DNA of 64,000 bases from Saccharomonospora xinjiangensis XJ-54 (GTDB lineage Bacteria > Actinomycetota > Actinomycetes > Mycobacteriales > Pseudonocardiaceae): contig NZ_JH636049.1 in the NCBI RefSeq assembly GCF_000258175.1, positions 3,077,482-3,141,481 on the forward strand. The letters run 5' to 3'. The position numbers were made by a program, and so were the translations under genes. Under the pieces are notes generated by a model. It had not been told where the DNA came from. It worked only from the letters and a program-made list of their open reading frames with translations, and searched no databases. Below are positions 8,574 to 17,969 of the stretch, in pieces; position 1 is the stretch's first letter, and the number at the start of each line of letters is the position of its first letter.

Positions 8574-9329
8574 ATGACGCGCGACGACAACGAGTTGTGG
8601 ATCCGGCGCTTTCATCCCGCGCCGGAGGCTGACACGAGGCTGGTCTGCCTGCCTCACGCCGGTGGTTCGGCCAGTTTCTACTTCCCGGTTTCCAGGACAC
8701 TGACTCCGCGATTCGAGGTGCTGGCCGTCCAGTACCCGGGACGGCAGGACCGCAGGGCAGAGCGGTGCCTCGACACCATCGCCGAGCTGGCCGACGCCGT
8801 CGTGGCCAGGCTTGTGCCCTGGACCGACAAGCCACTCGCCTTCTTCGGCCACAGCATGGGCGCGACGCTGGCCTTCGAGATCGCCCTGCGCCTCGAACAG
8901 CGGGGCATCGTGGCGTCGGCGCTGTTCGCGTCAGGGCGCCGTGCTCCTTCCTGCGGCAGGGCGGAGTCGGTGCACCTTGAGGACGACGACACGCTGGTCC
9001 GCGAGATCGGCACGCTCGGCGGCTCCGAGGCACAGGTGCTCAAGGACGAGGAGATCCTGCGCGCTGTGCTGCCCGCGATCCGTGCCGACTACAAGGCAGC
9101 GGAGACCTACCGCTACCAGCCGGGGCCGCCGTTGTCGTGCCCGGTGTACGCGATGGTGGGGGACAACGACCCGAAGGCCAGTATCGATGAGGCACGGTCG
9201 TGGGAACGTCACACGACAGGTCACTTCGAACTCAGGACGTATCCGGGTGGGCACTTCTACCTCGTCGAGCAGGCGGCGAGCGTCACAGCCGCGATCGTCG
9301 AGTTGATGGGCGCCCCAAGCCGGACGTAG
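8574..9329 (+). CDS. type II thioesterase (alpha/beta hydrolase)
   Basis: A 251-residue thioesterase of the external (type II) class that removes wrongly primed acyl groups from carrier proteins of polyketide or nonribosomal peptide synthetases. The start LVCLPHAGGSASFYF is the family signature. The nucleophile elbow is GHSMGA with Ser near 94; the acid lies in VGDNDP near 197-199 and the His in GGHFYL near 227, so the triad is intact. No synthase gene occurs in the window, so it is an orphan here and may serve a cluster elsewhere. GAGGCGAAGAGG precedes the ATG. A palindromic terminator-like hairpin covers the stop codon. Confidence 0.92.
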   Translation: MTRDDNELWIRRFHPAPEADTRLVCLPHAGGSASFYFPVSRTLTPRFEVLAVQYPGRQDRRAERCLDTIAELADAVVARLVPWTDKPLAFFGHSMGATLAFEIALRLEQRGIVASALFASGRRAPSCGRAESVHLEDDDTLVREIGTLGGSEAQVLKDEEILRAVLPAIRADYKAAETYRYQPGPPLSCPVYAMVGDNDPKASIDEARSWERHTTGHFELRTYPGGHFYLVEQAASVTAAIVELMGAPSRT

Positions 9330-9348
9330 TTCCTGCCTGGCAGGAACT
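9328..9348 (+). terminator. hairpin at the thioesterase stop codon
   Basis: Two 10-base arms (AGTTCCTGCC and GGCAGGAACT) around a single T form a perfect inverted repeat that begins in the stop codon. No T-run follows. It probably acts as a terminator or 3' end stabiliser. Confidence 0.5.
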
Positions 9349-9490
9349 CGTTCGCGCTCCTGGAAACGGCTGTTCGTGGCGCAGTTCACGCGCCCGGCCG
9401 CTCCGGTGGCGGACATCACGGCGAAACCGGCCCATGGTGACGCACGCGGTCTTGCCTCCTGAAGCGTCGCAATGTTTCGTTGAGGGTTAA

Positions 9491-10870
<1,380 letters not shown>

Positions 10871-10879
10871 CGGCAGTCC

Positions 10880-12709
10880 TCACCCGCGCGGCAGGTTCGC
10901 GGCGATCTCGCTCGCGAGCCGCTGCGCGGGTCCACACGGGTCGTCCCCACTGTCCTGGAGGTAGTACACCTCGATCTCCTCGGAGAGACTGTCGCTGATC
11001 TGCCGCTGCGTCCAGCGGATCGCGCAGTAGGCGTCCGAGTCGGTCGTGGCGTTGGCGTCGATGCCGTCCACCGACAGTGGCGAGCTGTTCTCGTCGGGCG
11101 AGGCGCCGGGGATTCCGGGGACGACACGCACCCGCACGCTGGTTGTCCCGCTCCATTCGCAGCCGTGCAGGCCGTCGGCGGCCGACCTCGCCGGGCCCAG
11201 GACGTCGCGGACCTGCTCGTCGTTCAGCAGCAGGCACACCTCGAGGCCGAGTGCGCTGTGTGAGGGCAGGTCGCGCAGGACGTCGTCGCCGCGTAGTCGT
11301 CGCAGCGCCTCGTCGAGCGCTGTTTTCGGCGTGGCGCACGAGTCGGACGACGAGTCGCTGATCCGTACCGCGAGGGCAGGGTCGTCGGTGAGCTGCACGG
11401 CGGCCTCGCAGCCGCCGGTGTTGTGGGTGAGCTGGACGGGACGCCCCTCGGCGCCCGGTTCGGTGGGTCCGCTGCCGAACGCCTCTCCGAGTGTCAGTGT
11501 GATGCTGCCGGACTCGGTGCCTTCGTAGCGGCACCTGTCGAGGTAGATCGGCTCCTCCTCGGGTAGGAGCAGCCCCATGGACGGCACTCGGGTCTTCGCC
11601 AGCACCGCGCAGGGGTCAACCCTGCGGAGCCGCTCCGAGGCGAGGGACTCCTCGACGCTCACCGACGGAGCCGGGGGTCCGGTGGGAGGAGCTTCCTCGG
11701 CGGAGGTGAGGTTGACGACGACCACGACGAGTACCGCCACCACCGCCGAGGCCAAGGCAGCCAAGGGAACCGTGTACCCGCTGCGCCGTCGTCCGTCCAC
11801 CGTGCTCGGTGGTGGCGGGGGCGGTGGTGTCGCCGTCACGGTTCGCAGCCGCTGCTGTTGCCTCGCGATGAGGGCGTGGACGGCGGTCGGCCAGGGAGCC
11901 GTCGCCGACGACACCGGGCCGAGTTTCTCGACGAGCTGGGCGGGAGTCGGCCGCTCTGCCGGGTTCTTGGCAAGACACGGTCCGACGAACTCCCTGACCT
12001 CGGGTGCGAGAGGACCCAGGTCGGGTTCGGTGTGCGCGACGTTGTACAGCGTCTGCGGAGTGGAGGTGCCGACGAAAGGTCGCTGCCCGGTCGCCGCCGT
12101 GAGCAGGAGGGAACCGAGGGAGAAGACGTCGCTCGCCGGGGTGATCTCGCCGCCGAGCGCCTGCTCGGGAGACATGAACGCCGGTGATCCGATGAGTGCG
12201 TTGGTGGCTGTGAGGTCCGAGCCGTCGGACGCGCGCGCGATGCCGAAGTCGATGATGCGCGGCCCGTCGTGGGTGAGCAGCACGTTGCCGGGTTTGAGGT
12301 CCCTGTGCACCAGCCCGGCCCTGTGGATGTCGGCCAGCGCGACGGCGAGGGTGACGGCGAGATGGCGCAGGGCCGCGACGTCGAGTGGGCCTGCGGCGTC
12401 GAGAACGTCGGCCAGCGAGGGGCCCGGCACGTACAGCGACGCGAGCCAGGGGGTCACGGATTCGGTGTCGGCATCGAGGACGGCGGCGGTGTAGGCGCCG
12501 GAGACCCGCCGGGAGGCTTCCACCTCCCTGCGGAATCTCGCGCGGAAAACGGAGTCGTGTGCGAGCGCGGGCGACACCAGTTTCACGGCGGCGAACCGAC
12601 CGTCAGGCCCCACCGCCAGCAGTGCCCTGCCCATGCCGCCCTCACCGAGCACGGCCAGTATCCGGTAGCGGCCCACCTGACGCGGGTCGTGTGGTTCGAG
12701 TGGTTTCAC
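10880..12709 (-). CDS. transmembrane Ser/Thr protein kinase with eight-Cys outer domain (second of pair)
   Basis: A 609-residue PknB-like kinase. The cytoplasmic catalytic domain has GEGGMG, AVKLV, HRDLKPGN, DFGIAR and the activation segment GSPAFMSPEQA. One membrane helix follows (LAALASAVVAVLVVVVVNL). The extracellular part carries eight cysteines, including DPCAVL, DRC, GCEW and DDPC, arranged like its neighbour. The GTG start is chosen because it overlaps the upstream kinase stop as GTGA and yields VKPLEPHDP, matching the paralogue's VKPLAPHDP; this implies translational coupling. The catalytic residues are intact. The ligand of the outer domain is unknown. Confidence 0.93.
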   Translation of the reverse strand: MKPLEPHDPRQVGRYRILAVLGEGGMGRALLAVGPDGRFAAVKLVSPALAHDSVFRARFRREVEASRRVSGAYTAAVLDADTESVTPWLASLYVPGPSLADVLDAAGPLDVAALRHLAVTLAVALADIHRAGLVHRDLKPGNVLLTHDGPRIIDFGIARASDGSDLTATNALIGSPAFMSPEQALGGEITPASDVFSLGSLLLTAATGQRPFVGTSTPQTLYNVAHTEPDLGPLAPEVREFVGPCLAKNPAERPTPAQLVEKLGPVSSATAPWPTAVHALIARQQQRLRTVTATPPPPPPPSTVDGRRRSGYTVPLAALASAVVAVLVVVVVNLTSAEEAPPTGPPAPSVSVEESLASERLRRVDPCAVLAKTRVPSMGLLLPEEEPIYLDRCRYEGTESGSITLTLGEAFGSGPTEPGAEGRPVQLTHNTGGCEAAVQLTDDPALAVRISDSSSDSCATPKTALDEALRRLRGDDVLRDLPSHSALGLEVCLLLNDEQVRDVLGPARSAADGLHGCEWSGTTSVRVRVVPGIPGASPDENSSPLSVDGIDANATTDSDAYCAIRWTQRQISDSLSEEIEVYYLQDSGDDPCGPAQRLASEIAANLPRG

Positions 12710-14649
12710 GGCTTCGGCAACCTCGCGACGACGTGCTCCGCTGCGGAGCGGGTGGCCGCGCACACCTCTTCGACAGGAAGGTCCGTCGCTGTGGCGCGGT
12801 AGCGCAGGGTCACGGTCTCGGTGAACGACTCCTCGGACGGCCGGTGTGCCCAGGCGACGGCGCAGGACGGGCTACCGGGCCGCGGGTCGCGTTGCAGGTA
12901 CACGGTGTGTGCGCCGAGACGTCGCTTCTCCCAGTCGTCCGGAAGGGCTGCCGGATCGACCTCCTTGGCGAGCTGGAGCGTCAGCGTGCCCGACACGGCC
13001 CACTCGCACCCGTGAAGGCCGTCGGGGACGACGGTCGGATTCACCGTGAAGATGTCCGCGATCGCATTCGTGTCGATCAGCGAGCACGGATCGACGTTCG
13101 CGAGCGATTCCGCATCGGGATCGCGCTTCGCTCCGCCGTCTGTGAGCCGGTTGAGTGCCACGGAGAGCCGTTCCCTCGCCTCGGCGCAGGGCCGGGCCAC
13201 GGCGTCACCGACTCCAGGGCCGACCTCGACGCTCACACCGAGGGTGGGATTCGCGGGGAGCACGGCGACGACCTCACACCGGCCCTCACCACCGTGATCG
13301 ACGACGAGAGAGAGCCCGTCGAGTTCGGTGTCGTCAACGTCGTCGCCGGGGTTCGGCGTCGCGGGTACGGCGTCGCCGAGAGCGAGGTCGAACCAGTGGC
13401 CGTCCTCGTGTTCGTACGTGCACCGCGACAGGTGCACGGCGGGACGGGCGGTCAGGCCGGGTTCGCTCGCCAGCACAGCGCAGGGGTCGGTTCCGCGCAG
13501 TGTGGCCACTCCGAGCGGATCGTCGTCCGGCTCCGCGTTCACTGTGGTGGACTGGTTGCCCGGCAGCGCTGTCGGCACGGCGGCGGAGCCGGGATCACCA
13601 GCGGCGGCACCGCCCGCGCCGTCGCCGCTGTCACCGCCTCCCGCGAGTGCGACCACAGTAGCGGCGACGCCGATCGCGAGTACCGCCGCGACGCCGGACC
13701 ACACGACCGGCGCGGTCCTGCGCCGTGCGGACATCACGGAGCGAGGCGTGGCGGCCAGGACACGACCCGCTTCCGTCTCCTGACGGCCGATGGCCTTGTG
13801 CACGGCGGGTGGCCAGGGAGCCGCACCCGGCGCGACGGTGCCGATCTCGGCGAGCCGGTCGAGCAGTGCGTGCGCCGTGGGCCGCCGCTGCGCCTCCTTG
13901 TCCAGGCACGCGGCGACGATCTCGCGCAGCGGGGACGGCACACCGGTCAGGTCGGCTTCGGTGTGCGCCACGTTGTACAGCGTCTGAGCAGCCGAGGACC
14001 CCGCGAACGGGCTGCGTCCCGTTGCGGCGAGAACGAGCACGGAACCGAGGGAGAACACGTCGGTGGCCGAGGTCAGCGCGTGGCCGTGTGCCTGCTCCGG
14101 CGACATGAACTCCGGCGAGCCGATGACCGACCCCGTGCTCGTCAGCTCGACGTCGTCGGTCACGGCGCGGGCGATGCCGAAGTCGATGACCCTGGGACCG
14201 TCGTGCGTGAGCAGCACGTTGCTCGGTTTGAGGTCCCTGTGGACAAGCCCCGCGCGGTGGATGTCGGCGAGAGCCGTGGTGAGTCCCACCGCAAGCCGGT
14301 GCAGGGAAGGAAGGGGCAGCACTCCGGTGTCGGCCACCACCTGCCGAAGCGACGGTCCCGGCACGTACAGCGTCGCCAGCCACGGAACGGGTGCGCTGGG
14401 ATCGGCTGCCAGCACGGGAGCGGTGTAGGCGCCGGACACCCTGCGGCAGGCTTCGATCTCCCTGCGGAACCGTTCACGGAAAACGGGGTCGCGGGCGAGC
14501 GAGGCATGCACCACCTTGACGGCGGCCGGCCTGCCCTCAGGCCCCACCGCGAGCAGCACGCGGCCCATCCCGCCCTCGCCGAGCGAACCGAGAAGGCGGT
14601 AGGGGCCGACGCGCTGGGGGTCGTGTGGCGCGAGCGGCTTCACGGTCAC
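12706..14649 (-). CDS. transmembrane Ser/Thr protein kinase with duplicated four-Cys outer domain (first of pair)
   Basis: A 647-residue PknB-like kinase: catalytic residues 15-280 (GEGGMG near 24, AVKVV, HRDLKPSN 137-144, DFG 156, GSPEFMSPEQA), a juxtamembrane linker, a membrane helix at 314-338 and an outer region. The outer region has cysteines near 390, 410, 458, 488 and again near 522, 548, 596, 630. Each set starts DPC and the middle gap is 48 residues in both, so the domain is duplicated. DPC plus C-x-W resembles the DUF3558 lipoprotein family. It lies 7 bases after trpS on the same strand. GTG 14649 or GTG 14643 could be the start. Confidence 0.93.
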   Translation of the reverse strand: MTVKPLAPHDPQRVGPYRLLGSLGEGGMGRVLLAVGPEGRPAAVKVVHASLARDPVFRERFRREIEACRRVSGAYTAPVLAADPSAPVPWLATLYVPGPSLRQVVADTGVLPLPSLHRLAVGLTTALADIHRAGLVHRDLKPSNVLLTHDGPRVIDFGIARAVTDDVELTSTGSVIGSPEFMSPEQAHGHALTSATDVFSLGSVLVLAATGRSPFAGSSAAQTLYNVAHTEADLTGVPSPLREIVAACLDKEAQRRPTAHALLDRLAEIGTVAPGAAPWPPAVHKAIGRQETEAGRVLAATPRSVMSARRRTAPVVWSGVAAVLAIGVAATVVALAGGGDSGDGAGGAAAGDPGSAAVPTALPGNQSTTVNAEPDDDPLGVATLRGTDPCAVLASEPGLTARPAVHLSRCTYEHEDGHWFDLALGDAVPATPNPGDDVDDTELDGLSLVVDHGGEGRCEVVAVLPANPTLGVSVEVGPGVGDAVARPCAEARERLSVALNRLTDGGAKRDPDAESLANVDPCSLIDTNAIADIFTVNPTVVPDGLHGCEWAVSGTLTLQLAKEVDPAALPDDWEKRRLGAHTVYLQRDPRPGSPSCAVAWAHRPSEESFTETVTLRYRATATDLPVEEVCAATRSAAEHVVARLPKP

Positions 14650-14656
14650 CGCGGCG

Positions 14657-15682
14657 TCAGGCGACGCCGACGGCCTTGCGCACCGACGACAACACCCGGT
14701 TCGCCCGCTCCCGTGCCCGCTCGGCTCCCCTTGCCAGCACCTCGTCCAGCTCGCTGCCGGGCCGCATGTAGTCGTCGTACCGTTCGCGCATCGGGGCGAG
14801 TTCGGTGTTCAGCACCTCGAACAAAACGTTCTTCAACTCACCCCAGCCCATGCCGCCGGCTTCGAGCCTTTTGCGTGTGTCGGCGACGACGTCAGCAGCC
14901 GACGCGGGCGCGAACTGCTCCAGGATCTGGAACACCGCCGAGCTGTCGGGGTCCTTCGGGTCCTCGACAGGAGTGCTGTCCGTCGGGATACGGCGCACCA
15001 GCTTCTTGAGCTTGTTCTCCGGAAGGAAGAGCGGGATCGTGTTGTCGTACGACTTGCTCATCTTGCGGCCGTCGAGCCCGGGAAGGACATCGCCGGTGCC
15101 CGTCTCGGGGATCACCGCCTGCGGGATCTTGAAGCTGTAGCTGTCGCCGTAAAGGTGGTTGAAACTGCCCGCGATGTCGGCGGCGTACTCGACGTGCTGC
15201 ACCTGGTCCTTGCCGACCGGCACCACATCGGTCTCCATGATCAGGATGTCAACGGCCATGAGGATCGGGTAGTTGTACAGACCCATGTTGACGCCGACGT
15301 CGGGGTCCTCACCCGCCTCGACGTTGCGGTCGCGGGCGGCCTTGTAGGCGTGGGCGCGGTTCATGAGGCCCTTGCCCGTGACGCACGAGAGCACCCAGTT
15401 CAGTTCGAAGATCTCGGGGATGTCCGACTGCACGTAGAACGTGGTTCGCTTCGGATCGAGTCCCGCGGCGAGCCAGGAGGCGGCGACCGAACGCGAGTAG
15501 TGCCTGAGCAGTTCGGGGTCGCGGATGCTCGTCAGCGCGTGGTAGTCGGCGATGAAGTACAGCGAGTCGTACTGCTGCGCCAACCGCAGCGCCGGACGGA
15601 TCGCGCCCACGAGGTTGCCGAGGTGGACTTCTCCGGACGGTTTGATGCCGGTCAGGGAGACCTTGGCCGCGGGCTGGGACAT
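14657..15682 (-). CDS. trpS: tryptophanyl-tRNA synthetase
   Basis: A 341-residue class I synthetase that charges tRNA-Trp. The HIGH-type motif is SGEVHLGN near residue 14, and the KMSKS loop reads GRKMSKS. The Trp pocket region VPVGKDQVQHVEY is present. Around residues 95-125 it reads GLMNRAHAYKAARD instead of the ERMTQFKDKS-like sequence of common bacterial enzymes such as that of Geobacillus, so it belongs to a divergent subgroup. I start at ATG 15682 because TAGGAT lies 7 bases upstream; ATG 15691 would overlap that -10 box. Two kinase genes follow on the same strand, the first 7 bases away. Confidence 0.95.
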   Translation of the reverse strand: MSQPAAKVSLTGIKPSGEVHLGNLVGAIRPALRLAQQYDSLYFIADYHALTSIRDPELLRHYSRSVAASWLAAGLDPKRTTFYVQSDIPEIFELNWVLSCVTGKGLMNRAHAYKAARDRNVEAGEDPDVGVNMGLYNYPILMAVDILIMETDVVPVGKDQVQHVEYAADIAGSFNHLYGDSYSFKIPQAVIPETGTGDVLPGLDGRKMSKSYDNTIPLFLPENKLKKLVRRIPTDSTPVEDPKDPDSSAVFQILEQFAPASAADVVADTRKRLEAGGMGWGELKNVLFEVLNTELAPMRERYDDYMRPGSELDEVLARGAERARERANRVLSSVRKAVGVA

Positions 15683-15689
15683 GCGATCC

Positions 15690-15695
15690 ATCCTA
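15690..15695 (-). promoter_or_regulatory. leaderless-type -10 box of trpS
   Basis: TAGGAT on the minus strand, 7 bases before the chosen ATG. It lies back to back with the -10 of the divergent decarboxylase gene, about 100 bases away. Confidence 0.5.
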
Positions 15696-15788
15696 GCCAG
15701 CCGTCGTTCACCCGCCGCCGAGCCCGCCTGCCTGCTCGATCAGCCACGGCCGTCTCGCTCGGCCGGGGTCGCGATCGGGCAGGCGGAC

Positions 15789-15794
15789 TACGCT
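15789..15794 (+). promoter_or_regulatory. leaderless-type -10 box of the decarboxylase gene
   Basis: TACGCT fits TAnnnT and ends 7 bases before GTG 15802; no Shine-Dalgarno sequence is present. Confidence 0.5.
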
Positions 15795-15801
15795 CACCCG
15801 G

Positions 15802-17244
15802 GTGACCGAGCACATGACCCCGGAGCAGTTCCGCGCCCACGGCAGGAAAGTCGTCGATTGGATCGCCGACTACCTCGCGTCGGTGGAGGAACATCCGGTC
15901 CGTGCTCAGGTGTCGCCCGGCGAGGTGCGTGCCGCGCTGCCAGCGCACCCTCCCGAGCACGGGGAGCCGTTCGACGCCGTGCTCGCCGACCTCGACCGCG
16001 TCGTGCTGCCCGGGATCACGCATTGGCAGCACCCCAGCTTCTTCGCCTACTTCCCCGCGAACGCGAGCGGTCCCGCCATGCTCGGAGACCTGCTGTCCTC
16101 GGGGCTCGGTGTGCAGGGAATGCTGTGGGCCACCAGCCCCGCCTGCACAGAGCTGGAGACCGTCGTCGTTGACTGGCTCGCCGAGCTGCTCGACCTGCCG
16201 TCGCGGTTCCGCACTGACGAGCGCGGAGGCGGCGTCATCCAGGATTCGGCGTCTGGCGCCGCCGTTGTCGCGCTGCTCGCGGCGCGGCAGCGCGCGGGCG
16301 AGGGCAGGCACCGGGTGTACGTGTCGTCGCAGACGCACTCGTCGCTGGAGAAGGCCGCACGCGTGACCGGTATCGGCGCCGAGAACGTACGAGTGGTGGA
16401 CGTGGACCCCGGAAGCCTCGCCATGGACCCGGAACACCTCGACCGGCTGATCACCGAGGACCTCGCCTGGGGGTTCGTTCCCACGCTGGTCTGCGCGACG
16501 ATCGGCACGACCTCGACAACGGCGGTCGATCCCGTACCCCGGATCGGGGAGGTCTGTCGCGATCACGGCGTGTGGCTGCACGTCGATGCGGCGTACGCGG
16601 GAGTGGCCGCCGTGTGCCCCGAATTCCGGTGGTGCAACGACGGGGTCGCCGAGTACGCGGACTCCTACGTCACCGATCCGCACAAGTGGCTGCTGACGAA
16701 CTTCGACTGTTCGGTGCTGTGGCTCGGCGATCGCGCGCCGATGGTGGAGGCGCTGTCGATCCTGCCCGAGTACCTGCGCAACGCCGCGAGCAGCTCCGGC
16801 GAAGTGATCGACTACCGGGACTGGCAGGTACCGCTCGGCCGCCGCTTCCGGGCGTTGAAGTTGTGGTCGGTGATCCGCTGGTACGGCGCGGAGGGCCTGC
16901 GTGCGCACATCCGGCGGTGTGGCGACCTCGCCGACCGGTTCGCGGACCTCGTGGCCGCTGACCCCCGGTTCGACCTCGACCCGCACCATCCGTTCGGGCT
17001 CGTCTGCTTCCGGCCGAGGTGGCCGGGAGCCTCGCAGGCCGAGTCCGACGCCGCCACAACGGAACTCATGGAACGGCTCAACGACTCGGGTGAGCTGTAC
17101 CTGAGCCATACGAGGGCACGTGGACATGTGGTGCTGCGCTTCGCCGTCGGTTCTCCCGCCACCGAGGCGAGGCACATCGATGCCGCGTGGCAACGGATCG
17201 CCGCCGAGTACGACGCCGTGATGGCCGAGCGCAAGGACCGCTGA
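15802..17244 (+). CDS. PLP-dependent aromatic L-amino acid decarboxylase (group II)
   Basis: A 480-residue pyridoxal-phosphate enzyme of the aromatic amino acid (Trp/Tyr/Dopa) decarboxylase family, which makes the matching amine and CO2. Visible landmarks are HWQHPSFFAYFPANAS near the substrate pocket, HVDAAYAG (PLP-ring Asp and Ala) near 260-267, and PHKW with the Schiff-base Lys near 295. Length is typical. HVDAAYAG and PHKW favour the aromatic decarboxylase group over glutamate decarboxylases. It is divergent from trpS, with 119 bases between the starts. A 21-bp-unit repeat element begins about 50 bases after the stop. Confidence 0.93.
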   Translation: MTEHMTPEQFRAHGRKVVDWIADYLASVEEHPVRAQVSPGEVRAALPAHPPEHGEPFDAVLADLDRVVLPGITHWQHPSFFAYFPANASGPAMLGDLLSSGLGVQGMLWATSPACTELETVVVDWLAELLDLPSRFRTDERGGGVIQDSASGAAVVALLAARQRAGEGRHRVYVSSQTHSSLEKAARVTGIGAENVRVVDVDPGSLAMDPEHLDRLITEDLAWGFVPTLVCATIGTTSTTAVDPVPRIGEVCRDHGVWLHVDAAYAGVAAVCPEFRWCNDGVAEYADSYVTDPHKWLLTNFDCSVLWLGDRAPMVEALSILPEYLRNAASSSGEVIDYRDWQVPLGRRFRALKLWSVIRWYGAEGLRAHIRRCGDLADRFADLVAADPRFDLDPHHPFGLVCFRPRWPGASQAESDAATTELMERLNDSGELYLSHTRARGHVVLRFAVGSPATEARHIDAAWQRIAAEYDAVMAERKDR

Positions 17245-17295
17245 AACCCGCGCTCACTGAAGCCCCCGCGCTGAAGGCTTCGGGTGAACGAGGCT

Positions 17296-17458
17296 GTGTC
17301 CGCACCCTATGCACGTGTGTCCGCACCCTATGCACGCGTGTTGGCACCTCGTGTCCGGACGACCTGCCGTTCCGCGTCGAGCGGCGCGAACCGCCGCCCC
17401 GGAAGTGTGGACATGCGTGCGGGAAGTGCGGACACGCCGCGTGAGGAAATGTGGAGTC
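17296..17458. repeat. 21-bp-unit extragenic repeat element, inverted form (locus A)
   Basis: Three forward units with cores at 17296, 17317 (both GTGTCCGCAC) and 17338 (GTGTTGGCAC) are spaced exactly 21 bases. After a 50-60 base middle segment, three inverted units follow with cores at 17405 (GTGTGGACAT), 17426 (GTGCGGACAC) and 17449 (ATGTGGAGTC). The two arms can pair, forming a long imperfect hairpin or cruciform. The middle segment (CCGTTCCGCGTCGAGCGG) is shared with locus B. The arms leave no convincing coding frame. Confidence 0.8.
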
Positions 17459-17523
17459 GCGTGCAACCTCTCGGCGGAGCGGGCGCATGTAAACGGGTGC
17501 AATACCCGAACGAAAGGAGTGCC

Positions 17524-17898
17524 GTGCGTACTCGAAAGATGATCCTGTCCGCCGGCGTCGGCATCGCTGTGCTGTTCGCCTTCGGAGCATCCACGGCTTT
17601 CGCGATGGATTCGATGGGGGAGGCACCTGCGGGGCCGGTGGACGTGATCGAGGTTCCTACGGACGTGGCCGGGGTGAGTGGGGACGTGGCCGAGGTGCCC
17701 AGGGACGTGGCCGAGGTTCCTACGGACGTGGCCGGGGTGTCCAGGGACGTGGCCGAGGTTTCTACGGACGTGGCCGGGGTGTCCAGGGACGTGGCCGAGG
17801 TTCCTACGGACGTGGCCGAGGTGCCTGCGGAGCCGGTGGACGTTCCTGGTGAGGCGACTGTGGCACCTCCGGCGCCGAGCGAGGTTTCCGGGGGCTGA
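17524..17898 (+). CDS. exported heptapeptide-repeat protein
   Basis: A 124-residue protein with a Sec-type signal peptide (basic MRTRK, then a hydrophobic stretch to STAFA, cleavage expected near residue 27). The mature part is about eight tandem heptapeptides of pattern [PS]-x-D-V-A-[GE]-V, each encoded by 21 bases, ending in a short Pro-rich tail. It has no Cys and is strongly acidic. GTG 17524 is preceded by GAAAGGAG four bases upstream. I recognise no family. A hairpin terminator separates it from the sigma factor gene 72 bases downstream. The repeat number probably varies by slippage. Confidence 0.75.
   Translation: MRTRKMILSAGVGIAVLFAFGASTAFAMDSMGEAPAGPVDVIEVPTDVAGVSGDVAEVPRDVAEVPTDVAGVSRDVAEVSTDVAGVSRDVAEVPTDVAEVPAEPVDVPGEATVAPPAPSEVSGG
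17636..17830 (+). repeat. tandem 21-bp coding repeat
   Basis: The segment encoding the heptapeptides consists of near-identical 21-base units with cores such as GACGTGGCCGAGGT and GACGTGGCCGGGGT. Units alternate between two types, so the true period may be 42 bases in part. Variation is mainly at the first two codons of each unit. Confidence 0.8.
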
Positions 17899-17919
17899 CC
17901 GAACCGACTGCCCGACATC

Positions 17920-17950
17920 CCCTGGGACGGCCGGAGTGGCCGTCCCAGGG
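17920..17950 (+). terminator. strong hairpin between the repeat protein and sigma factor genes
   Basis: CCCTGGGACGGCC pairs perfectly with GGCCGTCCCAGGG around the loop GGAGT, a 13-bp stem. It starts 22 bases after the heptapeptide gene stop. There is no T-run, as is common in actinobacterial terminators. It may also attenuate readthrough into the sigma factor gene. Confidence 0.7.
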
Positions 17951-17969
17951 CCCAGGGGAACAGCATTCT

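Noticed and set aside
12385..15009. 874-codon plus-strand frame across the kinase and trpS region
   Set aside because: It is antisense to two clear kinases and trpS and shows only low-complexity Arg-rich translation.
15683..15801. T-box leader before trpS
   Set aside because: Only 119 bases separate trpS and the divergent decarboxylase gene, the trpS -10 is 7 bases from its ATG, and no T-box sequence is seen.
17296..17458. CRISPR array
   Set aside because: Units are 21 bases with short, similar spacing sequence rather than 24-37-base repeats with unique 30-40-base spacers, two orientations occur in one locus, and no cas gene is present.
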